NCBI GenBank assembly: GCA_964636385.1
Contig: CAZWSC010000002.1
Coordinates: forward strand, 1 to 43,469
Origin: CAZWSC01 sp964636385
Lineage (GTDB): Bacteria > Eisenbacteria > RBG-16-71-46 > CAIMUX01
Length of the DNA stretch: 43,469 nt
Direction: 5' to 3'
Under the pieces are notes generated by a model. The model was not told the origin of the DNA. It saw nothing but the letters and a program-made list of their open reading frames with translations, and did no database searches. The position numbers were made by a program, and so were the translations under genes. Below, piece after piece: positions 16,333 to 23,151 of the stretch; the first letter of the stretch is position 1; each line of letters starts with the position of its first letter.

Positions 16333-17435
16333 GCGGGCCTGGCGATAACTCCCATGCTGATGGGATGCACGAAGAGTTGCTCGCTGCAATCCGGGCTCTC
16401 CGACGTCTCCGTCTCCAAGAGGCCCGCCTGCTTCGCAGGATCGAGCATGCCCTCGCGGGCGGGTATCGAGACGACAGCAGACCCCGACAGGCGGAAGGGG
16501 AAGCCTCAGACAGACTGCCGGAGTGGCTTGGCCGTGAAGTGGACCTCGTGCTCTCCGACGCGTTCGATGGCAAGACCGGCATCCCGCCGGATCAGGACAG
16601 AGAGAAGGAGTCCTGCCCGGAACCCGCTGCTGAGGAAGATCCTGCCCCGGGCAGAGAACCGGCCTCCTATCTTCTCCTGGGCTCTGCCGGCGTGTGGGTC
16701 GGCTTCCCCTGGAGCGCTGTGGACCGCGTTGATCTCCTTGACGAGTCCTCAGGGGCCGGGCCCGGACCATCGCTGCGCAACATTCTTGGGCAAACCGGTC
16801 CCGCCGACGACCCGGAGCCCTTCTCCATCCGTTTCGCCTCCGGGGCGGGGTGTGTGACCTCCCAGCATGTCGGCGGGGTCGTTACCCTGGAGGAGGCCGC
16901 CCGGCGGGGGGTGGAATGCCTGCTGATCCCGGAGATCACCGGAACTGACGCAGGGGTCAGGGTCTCCCTGAAACCGCTTCTGGAGGAAGCTGCAGACGAG
17001 ACATCGCCTCCGTCACCGAAGCCGCTCCGGTCTGACTCCGGGGCTCATCGTCCTCCTTCCAGCCCGGTCGCACCCACCGGCCTTGTGGCGATCCGATATC
17101 TACCCGCTCGCGTGAGCATTGCCCGGGCCCTGCGGAGCAGGGGGTGGTTCCTGCGGGAAACTGCCGACCTGGCAGAGGTGCCACCCTGGCTCCGAAAGGT
17201 GCGCTACCAGGCAGCCTTCATCGAGCTGCTGGATGAGGAGATGCCGGACCTGATCCCCGCATTGCAGGCTGCAGCATCCCGTGGCTGCCGGATCATCGCC
17301 GTAGGTTCCCGGCTGAGGGGATACGCAGGAGTCCCCCTTCAGGACCTGGGCGACATTCCCCGCCTGCTCTACCCGTTCCAGGAAAGCGAGGTCGAACGGA
17401 TCCTGGACAGCCTTCGTCGGGATCCTGCCCTTTAG
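16329..17435 (+). CDS. CheW-like domain fused to a degenerate response-regulator receiver
   Basis: The start ATG overlaps the upstream stop (ATGA), implying translational coupling. Layout of the 368 residues: an N-terminal helix (14-45), a linker, and a CheW-like beta-barrel at about 112-220 (YLLLGSAGVWVGFPWSAVDR, then FSIRFASGAGCVTSQHVGGV). A Pro/Ser linker leads to a receiver-like fold at about 250-362. In that fold the acidic pocket after strand 1 is lost (GLVAIRYLPA), the expected acceptor region reads AAFIELLDEEMP, and the conserved Lys-Pro is Tyr-Pro (LLYPF, 347-350). A receiver lacking these residues should not be phosphorylated and likely serves in protein docking. CheW normally couples receptors to CheA; no CheA is in the window. 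The domain calls rest on fold-like motifs only. Confidence 0.5.
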   Translation: MSGPGDNSHADGMHEELLAAIRALRRLRLQEARLLRRIEHALAGGYRDDSRPRQAEGEASDRLPEWLGREVDLVLSDAFDGKTGIPPDQDREKESCPEPAAEEDPAPGREPASYLLLGSAGVWVGFPWSAVDRVDLLDESSGAGPGPSLRNILGQTGPADDPEPFSIRFASGAGCVTSQHVGGVVTLEEAARRGVECLLIPEITGTDAGVRVSLKPLLEEAADETSPPSPKPLRSDSGAHRPPSSPVAPTGLVAIRYLPARVSIARALRSRGWFLRETADLAEVPPWLRKVRYQAAFIELLDEEMPDLIPALQAAASRGCRIIAVGSRLRGYAGVPLQDLGDIPRLLYPFQESEVERILDSLRRDPAL

Positions 17436-17623
17436 GACACGCGCTGCTTCCCCCTTTAGAAACCCTCCCTCCCTGCCGAAACTATCGACGGCAGGTGAAG
17501 TTGCCCGTCTTCAGGCAGCCTTCCTACCCGTCAATGCCCCACACGGCTGCACCGGATGCGATCGGTGCGTCTTCAGATGGGACTGTCGCGAAAAGCCGGC
17601 CCTGACTCGCACGGAGAGGATGC

Positions 17624-19195
17624 ATGGAAACGCAGGTCGAGCAGAGAACCGAAACCATACTCATCGTCGATGACGACACACGCGTCGTGGAACTGCTCCA
17701 GATCACGCTTGGGGGACGCGGTTACAAGACGATCTCGGCGCATGACGGGAACACCGCGCTGGAGATGATTCAGCGGGAGCGGCCGGATCTGGTCGTGCTG
17801 GATGTACGTCTCCCCCGCAAGAGTGGCATGGAGATCCTGGATACGGTCCGCCGCGATCCTTCCACGCGCAACCTGCCGGTCATCCTGATATCCGGCGACA
17901 CGGCCACGGAGAGCCGGCTGCAGGGGCTTAAGCTGGGCGCGGACGACTACCTCGCCAAGCCCTTTTCGCCGCGGGAACTGATCATCAAGATCCGCCGGAT
18001 CCTGGATCGGACACAGGACCAAAGGCTCCTGCTTCTGAAGACCGAGGTTCTCCAGAGCGAAGTCCGGCGCAGCAGGGATACCATGCTGCAGATGCGCCAG
18101 GAGCTTGGCCAGAATCTCAACCGGATGAGCCAGATGCTCAACCAGGTCATGGAGCTGAGCCGCTTCAATTCGATCGACGAGATCCTGGAACGCTTCGTAA
18201 TTGCAACAGTTGCAAACCTGGGCTTCGAGTGTGTAACCCTGTTCGTAGCGGACAACGACGCAGGCCTGGTCCCCCGGGTGTGGAGAGGGGTGGAGGATTC
18301 GGTGGCGCGTGGCCTCTGGCTGTCCCCGAACGGTCCTGTTGCGCGCATCTGCGTCTCGATCGGCCGGCCGATGCGAATGGAGGAGTTCGTGGATTATCCC
18401 GATGCAGAGGAGGAGATCCTGCGGTTGGCGGTGGGGGGATTCTCTCTTGTCTCGCCGGCGATCTCGGGCGGGCGCCTCTGTGCCCTACTCGGCCTGGGTG
18501 AACGCTCCGGAACCGATCCGGTGGGCAGGTTCGATCACAAACTGCTCGAGATTCTGGGCAACGCCATCACGGCCGCTCTCCAGAATGCCGCAGCTTTCGA
18601 GAAGACGCAGCAGTCATTCCTGCAGACTACCGCGGGTCTCGTCGCGGAGATAGAGGACAGATATCCGTTCATCCGGGGCCACTCCAGGCGCGTCCGGGAG
18701 ATCTCCCTCGAGATGGGCGGGATCCTGATGATGAGCCGTGACCAGCTGGAATGCCTTGGATACGGGGCCCTGCTGCATGACCTGGGGCAGTTGGATCAAT
18801 ACGGGGAGCTGCTGGACCGCGATACTGTGCTGACCGAGGAGGACAGGCGCAGGCATCGTGAACAGGCTGCCCTGCAGGCCGCCTCCCAGCTCGGTCCCGG
18901 AGGACAGGGCATGGTCGGGAAAATCATCCGTCATCACCAGGAGCACTGGGATGGCACCGGCCTTCCGGACGGGCTGCGCGGTCATGAGATCCCGCTGGGT
19001 GCAAGGATCGTGGCCCTTGCGAACGCATATGATGCGCTGGTGCACGACCGGCCCCATCGCGGGAAGTACTCCCGGGAGTCCGCCATCAGGATCATCGGGG
19101 AGCGATGCGGCAGGCAGTTCGATCCGGACCTGATTCCGCTGCTTGTGCAGGTTGTACAGACCAGTACGGCGGATGAGACGAACCGGGAACACTAG
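17624..19195 (+). CDS. Response regulator: receiver, GAF-like and HD-GYP domains (c-di-GMP phosphodiesterase family)
   Basis: The 523-residue protein has an intact receiver (residues 10-125: acidic DDD 16-18, phospho-acceptor Asp60, Ser90, Lys112 in LAKPF). A coiled coil (130-178) and a GAF-like domain (about 180-322) follow. The C-terminal HD domain (335-510) has GHSRRV, HD at 385-386 and HHQEHWDGTGLPDG at 437-450. HD-GYP proteins hydrolyse c-di-GMP at a two- or three-iron site; here the signature Tyr of GYP is Leu (GLP), so activity cannot be assumed. The start is the ATG at 17624, after GAGAGG. The 188-base gap ahead of it suggests its own promoter or a processing site. Phosphorylation by an unlinked kinase would connect it to the neighbouring Che-like proteins. 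Confidence 0.9.
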   Translation: METQVEQRTETILIVDDDTRVVELLQITLGGRGYKTISAHDGNTALEMIQRERPDLVVLDVRLPRKSGMEILDTVRRDPSTRNLPVILISGDTATESRLQGLKLGADDYLAKPFSPRELIIKIRRILDRTQDQRLLLLKTEVLQSEVRRSRDTMLQMRQELGQNLNRMSQMLNQVMELSRFNSIDEILERFVIATVANLGFECVTLFVADNDAGLVPRVWRGVEDSVARGLWLSPNGPVARICVSIGRPMRMEEFVDYPDAEEEILRLAVGGFSLVSPAISGGRLCALLGLGERSGTDPVGRFDHKLLEILGNAITAALQNAAAFEKTQQSFLQTTAGLVAEIEDRYPFIRGHSRRVREISLEMGGILMMSRDQLECLGYGALLHDLGQLDQYGELLDRDTVLTEEDRRRHREQAALQAASQLGPGGQGMVGKIIRHHQEHWDGTGLPDGLRGHEIPLGARIVALANAYDALVHDRPHRGKYSRESAIRIIGERCGRQFDPDLIPLLVQVVQTSTADETNREH

Positions 19196-19255
19196 TCCCT
19201 GCTCTTGTGGAGAACCGGGGAGCGGAGGTGGAGTTTGACAGTGGAGGTGGGCAGC

Positions 19256-19714
19256 ATGATTCTTGTTGGTATCGGCGAGATGTGCGTCGCCGGCGAAAGA
19301 GACCGCGTCCTTGTGGCACGTTCACTGGGTGCAGGTGCAGCACTCAGTCTCTTCGATCCGCAGACGAATGTCGGCGGGATGCTGCACTGGCTCCTGCCCG
19401 ACGCATCCCTGGATCCGGGACGCGCCGAACGCAATCCGGCGTTCTTCGCGAGCACCGGAATTCCCGGCCTGATAGGGGAGATGGAGAAGCGGGGTGTCCG
19501 GCCCGCGACCATGCGTGCTGTCCTTGCCGGCGCCGCGACTCTTCCGGAGGGGGGCACCTTCGATGTTGGGTCGCGCAACGGCAGGATTGCCCTGGAGATC
19601 CTGGAAAAGCAGGGCATTCGGCTTGAGAAACATGCAATCGGCGGAACCGTGGTTCGGGACCTGCGACTCGAGATGAACAACGGGAACTACCTCGTTACCA
19701 GTTCGGATGCCTAG
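19256..19714 (+). CDS. CheD family protein lacking the catalytic cysteine (probable pseudo-enzyme)
   Basis: The ATG at 19256, with GGAGGTG seven bases ahead, gives 152 residues; a TTG at 19235 is possible. The fold markers of CheD, the chemoreceptor glutamine deamidase, are present: VGIGEMCVAG, SLGAGAALSLFDP, VGGMLHWLLPDA, AVLAGAATLPEGG, VGSRNGRIALEILEKQGI and HAIGGTVVRDLRLE. In active CheD the second block reads GLGSCVAV with the nucleophile Cys27; here position 27 is Gly, and the Thr21 position is Ala, while His44 is kept. Deamidase activity is therefore not expected. CheD also binds CheC and other partners, so a structural or regulatory role is likely. No receptor gene is nearby. Confidence 0.8.
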   Translation: MILVGIGEMCVAGERDRVLVARSLGAGAALSLFDPQTNVGGMLHWLLPDASLDPGRAERNPAFFASTGIPGLIGEMEKRGVRPATMRAVLAGAATLPEGGTFDVGSRNGRIALEILEKQGIRLEKHAIGGTVVRDLRLEMNNGNYLVTSSDA

Positions 19715-19724
19715 GAGGAAAGAG

Positions 19725-20567
19725 ATGCTGGAGCACGAAGCTGTCCTGTCGGGGCTTAAGAGCCTGCCGGCCGCGCCCGCGGTTCTCGCCCGGGTCCTGA
19801 TGATCATGGATGATCCGAACTCGGGCAGCTCCGACCTTGTCGAGGCCATCGAGCTGGATCCGGGTGTCACCGCGAATCTCCTGCGGATGGTGAACTCCCC
19901 CGTGTACGGGGGTAGCCGGTCCCTGTCCACCCTCGAGGAGGCGGTACACAGGGTGGGGATGCGCACGATCATCCAGCTGGTCACCATGCGGGCCAGCGAG
20001 CCTCTTCTGGGAGGGGCGCACGAAGGGTACGGACTGGCGCCCGGCGACCTCTGGCGGCACTCCGTTTCCAGTGCCCTGGGGGCACGGCTCCTGGCTCAGA
20101 GGGTAAGACACTCCCGGGTGGCACTTGCTTTCACAGGCGGGCTGCTCCACGACATAGGAAAGATCGCCCTCGACGTATTCCTGAAGCACCGCTACCAGTC
20201 AGTCCGGCAGAAGGTGGAGGCCGGCGACACATTCCAGGAAGCAGAGCGCCAGGTCCTCGGGATCGAGCACGCGGAGCTCGGTGCCCGAATCGCGGACAGC
20301 TGGGAGTTCCCGGAGAGCCTGGTACAGATGATCAGGCATCATCACAATCCTGAAGAAGCGACCGAGTACGAGGACCTCGTCTCCATTGTCCACCTCGCCG
20401 ATGCGCTGTCCCACTGGCTGGGTGTTGGGCTGGGCCGGCCTGGTCTTGCCTTCCGCTTCGATTCGGCTGCCGTCAGGCGGTTCGACTTGAAGCCGGAGGA
20501 CCTGGACAGGATACTCATCGAGTTGGTCGAAAACCTCGACTCCACGGAGAGGAGCCTGGCAGCCTGA
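19725..20567 (+). CDS. HDOD domain signalling protein
   Basis: The start is set at the ATG 19725 behind AGGAGG (19713-19718), ten bases after the CheD-like stop; 280 residues. The HDOD domain spans most of the chain: LKSLPAAPAVLARVLMIMDD, then ELDPGVTANLLRMVNSPVYG and VHRVGMRTIIQLVTMRASEP, typical of the family. An HD motif (GLLHDIGKIALD) and RHHHNPEEA are also kept. HDOD proteins are regulatory partners in c-di-GMP, chemosensory and stress signalling and are often non-enzymatic; the intact HD leaves hydrolase activity open. The position at the end of the CheW-like, HD-GYP and CheD-like run argues for one pathway. Confidence 0.9.
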   Translation: MLEHEAVLSGLKSLPAAPAVLARVLMIMDDPNSGSSDLVEAIELDPGVTANLLRMVNSPVYGGSRSLSTLEEAVHRVGMRTIIQLVTMRASEPLLGGAHEGYGLAPGDLWRHSVSSALGARLLAQRVRHSRVALAFTGGLLHDIGKIALDVFLKHRYQSVRQKVEAGDTFQEAERQVLGIEHAELGARIADSWEFPESLVQMIRHHHNPEEATEYEDLVSIVHLADALSHWLGVGLGRPGLAFRFDSAAVRRFDLKPEDLDRILIELVENLDSTERSLAA

Positions 20568-20620
20568 AACCGTGATCAGGCCGCGGCGCCTCTTCGGCAA
20601 CCACTGACCCGGGGCAGCCG

Positions 20621-21148
20621 ATGAAGACAGACGCCGCGGTCCACACGACAGAGATCAGAAGCCCGATCGGCACGATCTGCCTGGCGTTGCATGGCGGGAA
20701 GGTGTGCGCCCTGGGCTTCGCGCATCAGTGGCCGTCTCTTCTCGCACGTCTCTCCCGTCATGATGCCTGGATACCGGAGCCGACCGCAGGACCCGGATCC
20801 CAGTTCCGGCCTGTTGTCCAGGCCCTCACTGCGTACTTCGACGGCGATCTGGATGCGTTATCGCGTGTGCCGGTCTCACTGTCTGGAACCCCCTTTCAGA
20901 TCGGTATCTGGCGCCATGTTCGCAGGATTCCCCCCGGGACCACCGTAACCTATGGCGAGGTAGCCCGCCGCATTGGTGTTCCCGGAGCCGCGCGGGCAGT
21001 CGGACGCGCAGTTGGTGCCAACCCTGTCAGCCTCATCGTGCCCTGCCACAGGATTGTGGCCTGCGGTGGCAGACCTGCCGGATATGCCGGAGGCCTGGAT
21101 CGCAAGCTCCGCCTGCTTGCCCACGAGGGCGTAGTCCTCAAGTCCTGA
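20621..21148 (+). CDS. ogt: Methylated-DNA-[protein]-cysteine S-methyltransferase (Ogt/MGMT)
   Basis: The 175-residue length and layout fit bacterial Ogt. An N-terminal beta domain (TEIRSPIGTICLALHGGKV) is followed by the DNA-binding HTH (GTTVTYGEVARRIGVPGAAR) and the active-site PCHR with acceptor Cys142, then GRPAGYAGGLDRKLRLLAHE. The enzyme removes alkyl groups from O6-alkylguanine in a suicide reaction. The gene lies 53 bases after the HDOD gene in the same direction, so it may be co-transcribed, but a functional link to signalling is not evident. It is an ordinary, intact copy. No AdaA-like regulatory domain is attached. Confidence 0.92.
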   Translation: MKTDAAVHTTEIRSPIGTICLALHGGKVCALGFAHQWPSLLARLSRHDAWIPEPTAGPGSQFRPVVQALTAYFDGDLDALSRVPVSLSGTPFQIGIWRHVRRIPPGTTVTYGEVARRIGVPGAARAVGRAVGANPVSLIVPCHRIVACGGRPAGYAGGLDRKLRLLAHEGVVLKS

Positions 21149-21261
21149 TCATTTCCAGACCCTCTTCAGCAACACCGCGGATGAACACGAATACCTCATT
21201 GCGCCTTCTCGAGCCTCCCGACATACTGCTCCCGGATAGACAATCGGATGAAAGGAACGTC

Positions 21262-23076
21262 ATGCCTGCGTCACCCAAGCCACTTCCTCACTGGAGTCTC
21301 TCCGGCATCTACCCATCCCTGGAATCGACCGAACTCGATGCCGACCTCGAAATGCTCGAACAGGCACTCGTGGAGCTGGAGCTGTACCTTGAGGAGAACG
21401 GCATAGCGCAGCTTGAGGCACCACCTGCCGACACTGATGCCGCGGCAGGCACAATGAAGGAACTGCTCGAGAGACTCAACCAGGCCGGTCTGCACGTGGA
21501 GACCATCGGCGCATATGTATACGGGTTCGTGACCACCGACTCGTACAACCAGCTTGCTGCGCGCAGGATGAGCCAGCTCGAACAGCTCGAGGTTCGCTAC
21601 GGCAAGTGCATGACCCGCTTCACTGCGTGGGTGGGATCCATCGCCCCGGTACTGGACTCCGTGTGCCCGCCAGACTCTGCCGCCTCCCGTCATCGCGGAT
21701 ACCTCAATCTGCTGGCCGAACAAAGCAGGTACCTGATGGAGACCAGGATGGAGGAGCTCGCCGCGGAACTGCAGATGAGCGGCGGCGGCGTGATGTGGAA
21801 GCTGCAGGGAAACGTGACCAGTCAGCTGAAGATCCCGTTCGAGCGTGACGGCAGGACGGAAATGCTCCCGATGACAGCCATCCGCAACCTTGCGAACGAT
21901 CCCGACGAGTCGGTGAGACGCCGCGCATACGAGGCCGAGCTCGAGGGATGGGCCTCCATCCGCCAGCCTGTCGCCTTTGCTTTGAACTGTGTGAAGGGTG
22001 CATCCATCACACTGGCCCGCAGGCGGGGCCGGAAGGATGTTCTGGACGCCAGCCTTGACCGAAGCCGTATTGACCGGGAAACCCTGGAGGCGCTTCTGGA
22101 TGCGATCCGCGACGCCTTCCCCGTATTCCGCCGTTACCTGTCCGCCAAGGCCGGAAAGCTCGGCAAGGACAAGCTCCCCTGGTGGGACCTGTTCGCGCCT
22201 GTGGGCAGCACGAACCCGACCTATGACTGGGACCTGGCCCGCTCATTCATCGTGGAGCAGTTCGCCCGCTTCAGTCCGGAACTCTCCGGGTTCGCATCCC
22301 GCGCCTTTGACGAGAGCTGGATCGATGCCGAACCCAGGGATGGGAAGAGGGGCGGGGCTTTCTGCATGAGAATTCCCCGAATCGAGGAGAGCCGCATCCT
22401 GGCAAACTTCGACGGCAGCTTCGACCAGGTGATTACCCTGGCCCATGAACTCGGACACGCGTACCACAACTTCTGCCAGAAGGGGCTGCCGCATCTCCTG
22501 CGCGGCGCGCCGATGACCCTGGCCGAGACCGCCTCGATCTTCTGCGAGACGATCGCATTCAAGGCCGCCCTCGAATCCGCGCCTCCGGATGCGCGGCTCG
22601 CCGTTCTCGAAAACCAGCTCATGGGGGCCACCCAGGTCACCGTTGACATCTCATCCAGGTTCATCTTCGAATCCGAGGTACTGAAGCGTCGCGCCGACGC
22701 GGAACTAAGCCCGGACGAGTTCTGCGAGATCATGCTGGGCGCTCAAAAGGAGACATACGGAGAGGCGCTGGACTTCGAAAACCTGCACGCGTACATGTGG
22801 CTGCTCAAGCCGCACTACTACATGAACGAACTCGACTTCTACAACTTCCCCTATGCGTTCGGCCAGCTGTTCGGCCTGGGGATCTACGCCGTGTACCGCA
22901 GGGAGGGTGAGGCATTCATACCAAGTTACAGGGAACTCCTGAGAAACACTGCATCCGGAAAGGTGGCCGATCTGGTTTCCCGCTTCGGGATAGATGTCAG
23001 GTCGAAGGGGTTCTGGAAGGGCAGCCTGGATGTGCTGGCCGTACAGGTGGATGAGTACTGCCGGCTTGATACCTAG
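21262..23076 (+). CDS. pepF: M3 family oligoendopeptidase (PepF type)
   Basis: The ATG at 21262 is preferred (AAAGGA five bases ahead), giving 604 residues, the usual PepF length; the frame from 21181 adds a 27-residue tail without a good ribosome site. The zinc motif HELGH lies at residues 395-399 (ITLAHELGHAYHNF), and the third ligand follows in PMTLAETASIFCET. The N-terminal helical region is typical (WSLSGIYPSLES...DADLEML). PepF enzymes cleave medium-length peptides in the cytosol, for example in peptide recycling. The gene is convergent with ileS, with 75 bases between the stops that hold a GC hairpin. It is distinct from the longer OpdA-like M3 peptidase at 10067. Confidence 0.92.
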   Translation: MPASPKPLPHWSLSGIYPSLESTELDADLEMLEQALVELELYLEENGIAQLEAPPADTDAAAGTMKELLERLNQAGLHVETIGAYVYGFVTTDSYNQLAARRMSQLEQLEVRYGKCMTRFTAWVGSIAPVLDSVCPPDSAASRHRGYLNLLAEQSRYLMETRMEELAAELQMSGGGVMWKLQGNVTSQLKIPFERDGRTEMLPMTAIRNLANDPDESVRRRAYEAELEGWASIRQPVAFALNCVKGASITLARRRGRKDVLDASLDRSRIDRETLEALLDAIRDAFPVFRRYLSAKAGKLGKDKLPWWDLFAPVGSTNPTYDWDLARSFIVEQFARFSPELSGFASRAFDESWIDAEPRDGKRGGAFCMRIPRIEESRILANFDGSFDQVITLAHELGHAYHNFCQKGLPHLLRGAPMTLAETASIFCETIAFKAALESAPPDARLAVLENQLMGATQVTVDISSRFIFESEVLKRRADAELSPDEFCEIMLGAQKETYGEALDFENLHAYMWLLKPHYYMNELDFYNFPYAFGQLFGLGIYAVYRREGEAFIPSYRELLRNTASGKVADLVSRFGIDVRSKGFWKGSLDVLAVQVDEYCRLDT

Positions 23077-23122
23077 GCGGGGTTGTTGCCTACTGTCACA
23101 AGGGTGCCTGGCCCCTCTCGAA

Positions 23123-23144
23123 GCCTGCTGCCCTGCAGACAGGC
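23123..23144. terminator. GC-rich hairpin between convergent pepF and ileS
   Basis: GCCTGCTG (23123-23130) pairs with CAG plus CAGGC (23136-23144, one bulged A) around CCCTG. It lies in the only gap between the two stops and could terminate both transcripts. There is no T-run on either side. Confidence 0.35.
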
Positions 23145-23151
23145 CCGGTAA

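Noticed and set aside
17436..17623. Possible c-di-GMP riboswitch in the leader of the HD-GYP gene
   Set aside because: The gap has a CTGCCG/CGGCAG pairing, but the conserved bases of known c-di-GMP riboswitch classes could not be found.
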